Of a DNA stretch of 64,000 bases, positions 1 through 11,739 are shown one piece after another. Both the position numbers and the translations under genes were made by a program. The notes under the pieces were generated by a model, which made no database searches, was not told the origin of the DNA, and saw only the letters and a list, made by a program, of their open reading frames with translations. Origin of the DNA: Syncephalastrum monosporum B8922 (taxonomy: Eukaryota; Mucoromycota; Mucoromycetes; Mucorales; Syncephalastraceae); NCBI GenBank assembly GCA_000697355.1, contig JNEN01001206.1, positions 62,001 through 126,000 of the forward strand. The letters run 5' to 3'. How positions within the stretch are numbered: the first letter of the stretch is position 1; every line of letters begins with the position of its first letter.

Positions 1-189
1 TCCTCCACGACCACGAACTCGGTCAACTCCACCACCACCGCAACAACAATAAATATCAGAACAGAAATGCTTCGAGGTTTCCTTGGTAAGTTCATGGCAT
101 TTCTCCACCGTAAAAGGAACCTATCTAATTGAATTTTCAAACTCCCATCCGTCTTGTTCGTTTCAGCGGGATTTGCTGTTCTCATATAG
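1..189 (+). CDS. 3' end of a Ser/Thr-rich, probably GPI-anchored surface protein (partial)
   Basis: The frame opening at base 1 reads a Ser/Thr/Asn-rich stretch (SSTTTNSVNSTTT), as in stalks of fungal wall proteins. It meets a GTAAGT donor at 86. A pyrimidine-rich tract ending TTTCAG at 161-166 gives an in-phase second exon coding for a short hydrophobic end (LRGFLAGFAVLI) and a TAG stop at 187-189. A hydrophobic C-terminus after a Thr-rich stalk is what a GPI-addition signal looks like. An alternative acceptor at 221-222 has the same phase and would give a different Thr-rich end without the hydrophobic tail. The N-terminus lies outside the window, so the protein cannot be named. Confidence 0.5.
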
Positions 190-2527
190 AATACAGCGCT
201 CCTTAGTGCATATGTGAGGCAGCGGAAGTGGTCCCCGGAGCAAGTGCTCCTGGTAAAACGACTACCCTGGCGACTACGCTGACTACAAAAGACCCAACGC
301 ATCTAACAGGTAAGCTCAACTGCGGATAAGCTCAACTGCTTTGAACCTTTAGGTTGACACGCACTGTTAGATATTCAATAAGGTTGATTTGTGAGCTGAA
401 GGAATACTGTATATATTTCATAATTGAGTTTCCCCTTAGCAGTCTAAACTTTTTCACTTACAAATTTCGAGGATTTTTCTTGCTTCCCGCAAATGGAATT
501 TTGTCACACTCAGGAAAGGCACACAAACCCTGTTGTATTACTAAGACGGCAGCATAGATACCCCAAAGAACACGCGATGACAATAACGTGAATCATTTAC
601 GAATATTTTGCTCGACATTGCCCTTATTTAACAGCTGCATATATATAGATATAAAGAAGTGTAATTATATAGAGAAATATTATATAGAGCATTGATAGAA
701 GTGAAAAGCTGCACCGTATTCATATTGTCTCCAGAGGATGTTCAATAAGTTTAAAAGAAAAAAGCGGTAAGTAGCAGGAAGAAAATGATTGGCTAACAAT
801 TCATCTCCCGCTTTGCTCTGGGAAAATCTTCTGGTGGCATACTTTCGGCCACGTAATGGAACGGGAGCGTCCATGGCCTGATATTATACAAAGTTATCGT
901 AGTATTATTCTGGAGTTATGTTAAACAAGATTAAAGTTTTACGATATACTCGAGGAAAGGCGATTGGGTGCACAGTATTTTGATTTGTCGTGTGATGATA
1001 GAAACATAGAAAACAGACAAATTTGGACATGAAACATTGTTATGTGGAGATAAAAAGGCCGAGGTGCGGAACAAGCCGACAAGACAGGAAAAGCGTACTT
1101 CTTGGCAGGCCTTTTCATTCGTTCGCAACATGTCCGCTTGACGTGATACATGCCTTTGTGGTGATTGCAGAGCCTGCGGTGTTTGAATGTTTATCTCTCA
1201 CAGAAAAGATATGATAGCTGTAGACTGGCGTACAAGATAAACATTTTGTGGCCGAGATCGGGAGCGATTGGGTTCATAGGACCCATCCGTGCGCAGAAGT
1301 AGCTTGGGAAGTGCTCTTATTTAAGAAGACGCAGGAGGTGCAGACATATTTATGTATATGCGATGATCGGCGCACGTGGCAACATGCGACAGTGTGTATC
1401 TGACACAGACGGAAATGTACAGGTACAATACAGTATAAGACAATACAAAGGCCAACACTGATGGCAAGGGTTATCTTGCCAATCAGTAACAAGATAATGT
1501 ATCCATCTCCCCTGCGATACGCGAGTCCAAGCCATCTATCATACATTAAACAACCCCATTCGTCATAGTTTCCCTCTTTGATAGTTATTTGACACCTGCT
1601 TTATCGGTATTCATCGCTGACCGGTTTGTCATACTCCAATCATTCTGATTTACTCCAATCATTTTTGATTTTTGAAGATTCCGCAGTCTGCTTGGTTATG
1701 ATTCCTTCCATCCCAACATGTTGTACTGTACGCCGCTATGACGAAGCCAACAGTACCCGAAGAGTTAGTGGTACGATAGGGTTTCACTAGGACGCCATAT
1801 TGCGTGGGAAAACGAACCGGGCTAAGGCGATGGAGGGAACGACATAGAGCGGGTGCATCAGAGCCGTGAGAACAGCGCCTTTATTTTATTCGTCGGGGTA
1901 TGAAACATTTCCCGTGCCAGTGAAGTGACGCTTTTGAATAGTTTAGTTTTGCCCTGTTCTGGTAACCATGGGAAAACTTAATCTCACCTGGCGAGATTTT
2001 CGCTCAACATGGTATGTTATAGATAAACTGCAGATGCCCGTGAGAAAATATGTAAAAACCATATCCGAGCGCATTTTAAAGATTCACAATGACGGCTTAC
2101 CCCGCGTTTAAAAGACATAGACACCTATTACCAAATACTGGAGTGCAATAGACTTTCTTTACCAAATACTGTAAATCGGAGTCAAGTTTTGTTCTTTAAA
2201 GGAAGACCAGTCAGAGCACAAAGGTCATGAGCGCTGAAAATCGAACGCCACCGAGCAGTATTTGGTTAGCTGCCGACTTGAACGCGCACCACTTAAATCT
2301 CTAATCTTTAGCGGAGAAGTGTTTCATTTGATCCGACTGCAGATTTTTTTCCGAGATAAGACCATTTATATAAAAAGGAGGGGTTCGCGGGATTGTATCA
2401 TCTTGCGTTTTTACTTGCCCTCATCCCGAGACTTTCCTGTCATATCCGCTTCCCTATACTCTCCTCTTCCCCACCTCTTCTCATCTCTTTCCCATCTTAT
2501 TTCAACACAGCCGCAGACAGTTCAACA
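190..2527. other. Intergenic, no supported gene
   Basis: AT-rich DNA. Open frames here are short, lack domain-like composition and do not join into an exon series. Only the last 200 bases look functional: they form the promoter and pyrimidine-rich leader of the amino-acid transporter. Confidence 0.6.
2367..2374 (+). promoter_or_regulatory. TATA box of the amino-acid transporter gene
   Basis: TATATAAA about 150 bases upstream of the ATG at 2528. It is followed by a C/T-rich stretch (about 2400-2500), as is common around fungal transcription starts. Called from motif and position only. Confidence 0.45.
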
Positions 2528-3992
2528 ATGTTCGGCCAATCAAAACCTGATGCAAAATCCGACAGCTACAGCGTCAACAGCGTTACCAACAGTAAAGTCG
2601 AAGAGACTGCCATAGAAGAGTATGGTTTCGAGGAAGACAAAAGCGTGATCGATGAATCGCATGACGGCGGCCGTGGCAAAGGTTCTTTTGGCACTGCCTA
2701 CTTCAACATCGTGTGTGTCGTCGCTGGCACAGGTACTCTCGGTTTACCCAAAGCGTTCGCGGATGGTGGCTGGCTCGGCATCCTGATTTTGTTCCTCGCT
2801 TGGTTTATGGCTGTTTACAGCGGTATCGTTCTGATCAAATGCCTGTACCACAAGAAAGGCGAACGTCTGCATGATTACAAACAAATCGGCAAAGCTGCAT
2901 TTGGTAAGAAATCTTGTATGCATATCGCAGTACTGGATCTAATGCGGTTTCGATCTGATTAGGTTGGGCTGGTTATGCGGTGGCATCCCTTCTTCATTTC
3001 CTGAATTTATTTGGCTGTCCGGCTCTTTACATTGTTTTGGCCTCTGGTAATTTGAACCAGCTGCTGGCACACACCGTAAGTTTGAAAGTCGTAAATGATT
3101 GTCTGTCATATATACTGACATTTGTATTTTTATTTAGTCGGGTGCGCTGACTCGGAGTTATTGGTCCATTATTGTTGGCGCCTTCCTGCTGATACCTTTG
3201 ATTACTCTGAGAACATTGAGAGAGGTCACAATTCTGGCGGCTATTGGTGCTATCTGCACCATGATTGCCGTGTTCATCATTGTTATTCAAGGCCCTATGT
3301 ATCACAATTCAGCCAACCTGGAGATTGAGCGCGACGGTGTTATTTGGACCGGTTTCCCCAGTGCCCTTTCGACGATTGCTTTCTCGTATGGCGGTAACAA
3401 CACCTACCCGCATGTTGAGTATGCCCTCAAGAAACCCGAGCAGTGGAAGTACGCCGTTGCTGCTGGTCTCAGCACCTGTACTGCCCTTTATTTCTTAACT
3501 GCCATTCCTGGTTACTGGAGTTTTGGCAACGGCGCTAAGTCTCCCATCTACGACTCCCTTCCGGAAGGCGCTGGCAAGATTGTTGCCATGATTGTCATGA
3601 CTATTCACGTTATCCTTGCTATTCCGATCTACGCCTGCTCTTTCGCCCTGGAGTTCGAGCATTTCTGCGGCATCCGTGATGACCGCTTGGGCAAGATTGG
3701 TGCCTTCTTTGGTCGTGCCGTTGTTCGCATTGCGACCATGGTTATCCTTGTCATCCTGGCTGTCTTCATTCCCTTTTTCGATGACTTTATGAGTCTTATC
3801 GGCGCCTTGGCTAACTGTGGTCTGGTATTCTTGTTACCCATCCTCTGCTACCTCCGCCTGTATGGTATTCGCAAGCGACCTATTTACGAGCTGGCATTCT
3901 GCGCTCTTACAATCTTTTTGGGCATCATTGGCTGTGTCTTCGGTACGATTGATGCTGTCAAGGCCCTTAACAAAGATTTCCACGGTGAATAA
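2528..3992 (+). CDS. Amino-acid transporter, AAAP family (Avt-like)
   Basis: Three exons (2528-2903, 2963-3075, 3138-3992) join in phase into a 447-residue protein with about eleven hydrophobic segments after a hydrophilic N-terminus of about 50 residues. The first segment carries the family signature around GTGTLGLPKAFADGGWLG. Later parts such as the SALSTIAFSYGGN region and the LPILCYLRLY helix also fit the amino acid/auxin permease fold. Family members move neutral or cationic amino acids across the vacuolar or plasma membrane by proton coupling. The first ATG after the TATA box was taken as the start. Substrate and membrane cannot be told from sequence. The gene lies upstream of, and in the same direction as, the helicase gene. 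Confidence 0.9.
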
Positions 3993-4223
3993 GCGCTTCA
4001 CCCGGTCAACACTATCCCTTCCATACTCTCTCCTCCTATCTATATATTCCTGTCATATATTGTATCCATCTGTGTAAATATTTTCCATCAAAACATACTC
4101 CACAGTAAAGTTGATAGATTTTTAAAATATCTAATGGTGATATCATTTGAACGATCTCAAACTGAGTCTGACAAAAGTACGCGCTAATGAAAAGCGAAAA
4201 GACCCACTTCTTTCCTCGGCTGT

Positions 4224-7200
4224 ATGGGACGCAAAAGCAAGAAGGTCGCAGCAGGATCAGCGCGTGGATTCGCCACAGCATCAACACCTGCCAAGCAATC
4301 TAGCCGAGAACAGAGCCACGATCAGAGCTACGATCAAGTCTCGAAAAATGAACAAGAGACATCGCGTGCTTCTTCACACTCGAAAGATCTACGCAAGCCA
4401 AACAACCCCCTGCCAGAGCAACCAGAACCTGAAACAGGAAACGCTCCTCGACGCTTCAATCCTCTAAACGACTACAAAGCAAAAGCGGCTTTCAAAGCTT
4501 TGCAACACGTTGATCCTGACGAAATTAGCGAACGAGTGCGATCATTCGCACTCTCCTCCCATCTCGAGGAGAGTCTGGTGCAGGTTTTCCAAAAGCGTGA
4601 GCAAGAAGGTATTCACCGTATTGTGATGTTATCTCTACTGGGCCAACCGCGTTGCTCACACTGTTTCTGCTTACCGGCTATGCAGGCGCGTTCAAATCAT
4701 TGACACGACGCCAATCACACTCTCTGGACAAGGAGCGAGCTATCAGCGTCCTCGATGTGCATTACCGTACCCTCATCATGATGGGCTTTCAGCGTGAAGA
4801 TATTGAACACGCTTTCAAGTCTACAGTGGCGACTTCGATGGACGATCTACTAGATTGGGTGAGCCCAGGTCCCCGGGGGGGGGGGGAAGAGGTCGAGCAC
4901 GTTCTGATCCCACGTTAGCTTTGCCTTCATGTACCTTATGATCGGATTCCTGTCGGCTTTTTTGACAAGTATTTCTCTGAGAAAGGTACGATGCATAGTC
5001 CAGACCGGCTTAAGATATTCAATTGACAACCCATGGACGATCTGCCTCCTACCTATTCAGCCATGTCGATTTCAGCGCAGCTAGCCTCGGATAAGGTACC
5101 ACACGTGCCTTCCAACACAGTGGCACATGTTGTTGAACAGCAAGCGCCAGAAGTGAAAAAGCAAGATGAGCTACAGATCACTCCCAAAAAAGAAGAATCT
5201 CTGCAGAATAGCGATAAAGACTACAAAGCACGGATCCTCCAGGCTGCTATGGAATATGATGTAGGCTCTAAATTCATTTATGCGACTCCCTGTCTAATTA
5301 ATCGGGCTTCAGGATAACGAGGAGCCCGATATCAACGAGCAGTATGCTGAGCTCAAGATAGAGGTCTCGCAGATCGAGTCACTGCTCCCATCTGGCAAGA
5401 AGGCAAAAAAGAAGAAAAACCGCCTGCCAGAGTTGTCCCCCGAGGAACTCGAGCAAAAGAAGAAGGAGCTCGACAAGTTGCGCAAACGGATGCGTGACAT
5501 GGAAGGCAGCTGGGAATACGACAAGCATAAATCTGAGACCTACTACATCGAGAAGCAGCGAGCTGCTGAGAAACAAAGAGGGAATGAGGTGCTGGTCGAG
5601 GACGTAGAGGAAAAAGCTCAAGATGTGCCTGAATCCGTCGCAGAAGATGCAGGAACAAATGCACAGGATGATGATTTCGATTTCAACCTTGGTGGCGACG
5701 ACGACGATGGTGGTGGCCTTTTTGGTAACATGATGGATATGGAAGTTTCCGAAACACCCACTGCGCCATCCTCGAAGTCGGTAGTCAGTTGGACTCATGT
5801 TGACTTGTCTATCCCAAAATCATGGAAAGGTCGCTCACCATGTGATATTCTTCGGGAGCACTGCAAGAAACACACAAACTACTCGCGCCAAGTCTACACG
5901 AGCAAGGAGCTTGACACACGTACTTGGCGAGCTACGGTGAGACTGATACCAGAAGGGAAACAGCAGGAGCCTGTGCTTGTGGATATACCTTCGGATTATG
6001 TTACATCTAGTGCGAAAGATGCAGAAAATCTAGCAGCAGTAAGTCGCTTGCGTTCATCATTTTGATAGCTCCAGTATTAACATACTAGGAAATCAGACTG
6101 CGGCGCTATTTCATCTTGATCCTAATTCCTCGTCATATCGCATTCTTCCTCCTGCCTTTAAAGATATCTGGTTTGAATGGGATGGTGAAAAGGTATGCTA
6201 TCCGGGAAGTTATGTGATATATCAATCTGATGATCTTTTAATAGAAACGTCGAGAAGAATTACCGAAGACTGAAGAAGAAGAGCGTCGTATGGCCCTGTT
6301 TCTGTCATTAATGGAAGAATCAGGCAGCTATTGTACGAGTAACAATGTGGGTTTGGATGTCCGTTCTGCATTTCGATGTCTAATCGAAGTTTCAATAGCA
6401 TCGTCCCAGACAATCCGAAGAAGAAACAGAGGCTGAGGATGATATGCAAGCGACATACGACGATATTAAAGCTGCAGATATATCTCGAAGTAAACTTCGA
6501 CGCGAAGAGAAAATATTCAAAAACGTCCAGCATGAGTTCCGATCACGAGTACGAAGTGATACGTACAAGGATATGAATGTGAGCAATAATCCTGAAATAG
6601 CTCCGCGTCCATCTGATGTTTACTAGGAACAACGCAAACAACTACCTATGGCCGCATATCGCGAGCAAGTGCTAGACCTCGTGCGAGACCATCAAGTGAC
6701 GATCATCTCTGGTGAGACTGGGTGGTAAGATATGCAGTCCTTCTGCTATGGGAGGGAAAACTAACAATATACTACTCCAGCGGAAAAAGCACTCAAGTAC
6801 CACAGTTTTTGGTCGAGGAGCTCTTGTTGCATGCGAAGGATCGGGGCTCTGTCATCTGCACTCAAGTGAGTACTACTGAAGAGAAAGGGGCATTCCACTA
6901 AGGCATTGAGGAAATAGCCACGCAGAATATCGGCCATGTCAATTGCGCAACGTGTATCTACAGAAATGAACGACCCTCCCAAGGCGATCGGTAGCCGAAA
7001 AGCTTTGGTTGGCTACCAGATCCGTCTCGAAAGTAAAGTATCTGAGGAAAACGTTCTGAAGTTTTGCACAACAGTAAGTCCCTAAAGTTGCTTTCAAATA
7101 GGCGAGAGGCTAAGCTCGTTGCTTAGGGAATTCTTCTCCGTCGATTGGAAACAGATCGCTACTTGGAAGGCGTAACACATGTCGTTGTGGATGAAGTACA

Positions 7201-9800
7201 CGAGCGGACAATTGAGAGCGACTTTTTGCTTATCGTACTGAGAAAACTCTGTCATGACAGACCGGATTTGAGGTAAAGACGCGAAAGAGAATCACGCAGA
7301 GGTATCTCATTTCGGTGTTCAGGGTTATCCTTATGAGTGCTACTTTGAAGGCCGAGCAATTCTCACACTACTTTGGACAATGTCCTGTGTTATCGGTACC
7401 TGGTCGTACTTTCCCTGTCCAAGTGCAGTACTTGGAAGATGTTATAGAAGCAACTGGTATTGAAACACTCTATGCCTTGTTTGCATCATCTAAAGCAGAT
7501 TTCATTAGGCTTCGTATTAGAAGAAGATTCACCTTACGCTTTGCGCCATTTGCGTGTGCGCAGAGGTGAGTAAACCTTTCAAAGCTCTAAGCTTATACGC
7601 ACTAATGTCTTCCATCAATACATGTCTAGATCAAGGAAGCGCGGAGATCTCAGGCAAAGGTGGAACGTCTCGGAAGGTCCGTCTTGAATGGTTCGAGGAG
7701 GAATCAGACGAAGAGTCCTATGACCCGCGAAACTTCGATTCAAAGTTGAAAATGGTGGACACCAGTACCAAACAGGAGGAGGAGGAGGAAGGCGAGGATG
7801 GGGAAGAGAGCCAAGGACCCAAGTACAGCCGTCAGACACTTAAAACGCTGCGGCGTATGGATGAGAACAAGATCAACTACGATCTCCTCTTTGCGCTCCT
7901 AGAATACATCTGCCTTAAGGCAGAGGACTCCACAGTGCCTGCAAATGGTGCCATCCTTGTATTTTTGCCGGGCATGCCCGAGATCCGCAAACTCTATGAC
8001 CTGCTATCAAGTCACTCTGAGCTCGGTGATCCAAGCAAATATCTTGTAATTGCGTTGCATTCGACACTTTCATCAGAGCATCAAGAGCGTGCGTTTGATG
8101 TGCCTCCTGATGGTCTCCGAAAGATCGTGCTATCAACAAACATTGCGGAGACAGGTGTTACCATTAAGGATGTCACGATTGTCGTGGACACTGGTATGGC
8201 CAAAGTCGTCAGGTACATCAAATCTCAAAATACAGTAGAGATCTGTGTCTCATCTTTCTCCTTTTAGCTATGATGAGAAAAGGCGCGTGACACAACTACA
8301 GCAAACATATATCTCAAAGGCAAACGCTCACCAGCGACGAGGTCGAGCCGGTCGTGTACAAGAAGGTGTTTGCTTTCACCTCTTCACACAAAAGAAATAC
8401 CAGCATGTAATTGGCTTTTATGCTCCAGGTCGTATATTTACTAATATTGCACTATCCGTAGATGCCAAATCATGAGCTACCCGAGATTCTGCGTCTGCCT
8501 CTGGAAGAGTTGTGTCTTCGCATAAAAATTTGCAAACTTGGCTCAATTCGTGATATCCTTGCTTCTGCTCTGGATCCTCCCATGCCAAAACAAGTTGACA
8601 ACGCCATTATGACTCTTGAAGAAGTAAGTCGCATCAATGGATTATGACAGTCTTAGTCTGACCCACTTCTCATAGGTGCAAGCCCTTTCTTCAGATGGCA
8701 CGGAGTCTCTCACAGCTTTGGGTGCGCATCTAGCAAATTTACCTGTGGATGTGCATATTGGCAAAATGATGATGTTCGGCGCTATCTTCCGGTGCTTGGA
8801 TCCGATTTTGACTATTGCTGCCGCATTGAGTTACAAGAGTCCTTTCGTGCGACCGTTCGGCAAAGAAAAGGAAGCGGACGCTGCCCGTGCTGGTTTCCGT
8901 CACGGTGGGTCACAATCAAGGATATTTTTGACCTGATCCACTTACAGTTGCTATCTTAGCTGATTCCGACTTCTTGACCATCTACAATGCGTACCTGCAG
9001 TGGCGCCAATACCTTATCACAGTCAGACAGTCGGCCGGCTGGAGAAGGAAAATTCGCGCTTTCTGTACGAAGCACTACCTCAGCAACGAGAATCTGGAGA
9101 TGATTGAGGATATGAAACGACAATTTTTGGGACTCCTCATGAGCATTGGATTTGTGAAGGCGGACACATCCGAGGTACTGGATCGCTATGAGCTCACAAG
9201 GGATGCAAGGATTTGCCAGATCCCTGCGGCTTACAACATTTATGCACAATCCGTTCCAGTCGTGAATGCTGCGCTCGTCGCAGGCCTGTATCCAAAAATA
9301 GCCGAGAAGCAACCCGGTTTCCAAGGCGACTTCATGAACAAGAACCTAAAGCTGTACATCCACCCGTCGTCGAGTCTAGCAAAACGCGAATTGCTGCTAC
9401 CGACCGAATTTGTGGTATACAACACTGTGGTCATGAGTTATGATAAGGTATCCATGTGGGAAGTGGGAGCAGTAGACACCGTGGCCGTCATGCTCCTTGC
9501 TGCTGATATGCAAATTAAGCACAAGCAACGGCGTGTTATAGTGGATGGATGGCTCAGGTTCGAGTGTTTCGCTCGTACAGCTGTCCTGATCAAGTTTTTG
9601 CGTACGGAATTGGTAAGTGATCAGAAAATTTTACGACAATAATGTGTTTCTTATGGATATGTAAAAATACTATGTAGAGTTGCTGGCTGACCGCTAAGAT
9701 GGACCAGCCGGATTTAAACTTAACAGAGTACAGCAGCGATATGATGAACGTCATGGTCGAAGTTCTCGAGGGTAAAGCACAGCCGTCTGAGATCAAATAG
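4224..9800 (+). CDS. DEAH-box RNA helicase, DHX29-like
   Basis: A multi-exon gene (more than 15 exons) for a helicase of about 1,400 residues. The N-terminal part is lysine-rich and then carries a UBA-like segment ([19 protein letters not shown]). The next exon reads [15 protein letters not shown], typical of the DHX29/YLR419W group. An RWD-like and coiled-coil charged region follows. Helicase motifs appear in order: GETGCGKST (motif I, with one codon split by an intron), [13 protein letters not shown] (Ia), DEVHERT (II), MSAT (III), [11 protein letters not shown] (V) and QRRGRAGR (VI). The HA2/winged-helix and OB-fold parts end in the last exon (TAG at 9798-9800). DHX29 proteins bind 40S ribosomes and help scan structured 5' leaders; that role is by family. 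It is tail-to-tail with the next gene, with 58 bases between stops. Confidence 0.88.
4859..4918 (+). other. 60-nt intron with a 12-G run in the helicase gene
   Basis: A GTGAGC donor follows the UBA-like codons for LLDW and a GTTAG acceptor precedes LCLHVPYD. Removing these 60 bases restores the family-conserved reading. The intron contains an uninterrupted run of 12 G, a likely slippage or assembly trouble spot. Confidence 0.75.
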
Positions 9801-9858
9801 TGCACAGAGGAGCAGCTTGAAGAAATAAAGCGAGTCTGTGGGTGACAAATTTTTGTAC

Positions 9859-11177
9859 TCATTGCCTTAAATTGCTGGGACGACCGTCGTCATGGTGTAG
9901 AAATGGTGGGTTCGAGTTGGGCTGCTGATAATAGTTTGCTCCGTGTTGCTGCTGATCCTGTACCTGAGACGAGTGCGGCTCATTGTTGTAATAATAGTCT
10001 TGCTCGGGCCAAGCGCTAGGTGGCTGCTGTTGTTGTTGATAATACGGGTTGTTTGGATTATAAGAAGAGGCATGATAGAAATGCGAAGGCGGTGCCAAGG
10101 CTGGCGAATAAACAGCAGCCGGATGATATCCGTAGGCGGGATTACTTTCGTACTGAAAGTATTGGTCGTATCCTGTATCATAGTATTGGCCTGCTCCCTG
10201 TTGCTGAGCGTTCGCAGGGACAGGGCTTTGTGAGAGATGTGGGGCTGTAGGCGAAGCTGGTGCTCTCTGGTTGCGATGCATTGCAGCCGCGGTACCAGCG
10301 GCAATGGCAGCTCCGCCTGTAGCAGCAGCCACACCAGTGCTCTTGCCGTAGGTGTGGAATATTTCAGAAGCGGCTTCTTCATGGACGTCGTCCTCCCGCA
10401 TCACCCGCCGGATACAGAAACATGCCGCGACTGCCTATATATTTTGTCAATAAAAGTACTTCGGTTTGCAGGAAAACCAGTAGAAAGCTACATTACCAAG
10501 CCGAGGCCGCCTACGGCGCCAATTGCAATGCCTGCTATTTCAGGTGTTCCCAAAGTCGACTCCGAAGGTGAAGTGGATGAGTTGTCGAAGGATGTAGACG
10601 TAGGATGGTGCGAGCTAGAGGAAGGTGATACGCTGCTGCTACTGCTGCTAATACTACTACTGATCATGCTAGAGCTGACAGAACTGCTGATGCTGCTCAT
10701 AAGACTGCTGCTAGCGGCGCTGCTTACCACTGTCGGCATAAAAGATGCCGACGGTTTGAGCGTAGACGGATTGCTGGTAGCGGGTGGCGTGGCACTGCTG
10801 GAGCTGTCATAAATGCTGATAGGACCTTCGATAGTGTCTGTGTTAGCGTTGGTCACAACGCGGATATAATAATTCGATCCAACGGCGATGGTTGAAGGAA
10901 TTGAAACTGTCACAGACCCGGAGGACGCCGGTTCGTTTTGGGCCAGAGTGCCGACAGTGAGAAATGCACTGGCGCTCGGTCCCTGACCAAGTTGCACTGT
11001 CACTGTGGAGGTATTAGCTGGAGGATCTTGCCACCGAACAAGCACCTGGGCGTTCTGAGCAATTAGCGATCCTGGGGTGGGCGCCGTGATTGAAAATGCC
11101 CAGCCACTAGCTACAAGCAATTGCAAGCAAAATGCATGTGCCCATGGCAGCGTCACTCGTAAAGAATGAAAGACCAT
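9859..11177 (-). CDS. Single-pass membrane protein with Kre9/Knh-type extracellular domain
   Basis: Two exons (11177-10497 and 10434-9859) give about 418 residues. The N-terminus has a hydrophobic signal (LPWAHAFCLQLLVASGWA). A beta-rich domain like the Kre9/Knh1 N-terminal family follows (FSITAPTPGSL ... VTVQLGQG ... YYIRVVT). Next come a long serine-rich stalk and a transmembrane helix split by the intron (IAGIAIGAVGGLGL then AVAACFCIRR). The cytoplasmic tail is rich in Q, N, P and Y. The ATG at 11175-11177 was chosen because upstream in-frame sequence is only translated poly-T leader. Family members are surface proteins linked to wall glucan. The transmembrane-plus-tail architecture resembles a wall-stress sensor, but that role is inference. 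Confidence 0.75.
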
Positions 11178-11739
11178 GTGCGAAAAAAAAGAGAAAAGAA
11201 AAAAGGGTAAAAAAAAAAAAAAAAAAAAGAAGGAAAAGTAACCAAAAGAAAAAAAAAACAAAGCCCAAAATACTGCAACAAAGTGCTGCCCAAGCAGAAG
11301 GGCTGACCGGACGACGAGCGATAGTATACACATATGACGGCGCTGAGGGGGTACACGAATCAATGTCGTACGACGAGCGGTTTTTCAAGGCGAACAGGAA
11401 GTACTACAGCCTCAAAGCTGAAAGGAGTAATGCTGAAAGTATGCTTTGTGAAGCAAACATTGACCCAGCCATGGCTTGTTGTGTGCCTGTGTGTGACCTG
11501 GCGAAAACAGAGCTGCACGAGGCGTATGTATCATCCAAACATTTGGATGACGATTATCATAGAACTAACCTCTAAATTTCAGTGACAAGCCTCATTGAGG
11601 ATAGGACAATAAGGAAGAACGCGAGTAGTACAAAGTTTTCATTTTTAAACCCTGTGTGTATTGCTGAGAAAGGAACGTGCTATATCACGGCGCCGACTGA
11701 ACACAAAATGGAAAGTCTTGTTCTGCGTGCTTTATGATT
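11178..11739 (-). promoter_or_regulatory. Upstream region of the Kre9-domain gene
   Basis: About 560 bases between two minus-strand genes. Next to the start codon lies a strongly strand-asymmetric purine tract on the plus strand (11178-11265, A/G only over long stretches), which is a pyrimidine-rich leader on the coding strand. No TATA box stands out. Confidence 0.4.

Noticed and set aside
2939..3328. Overlapping short frames inside the amino-acid transporter
   Set aside because: Explained by two introns and a middle exon of the transporter.
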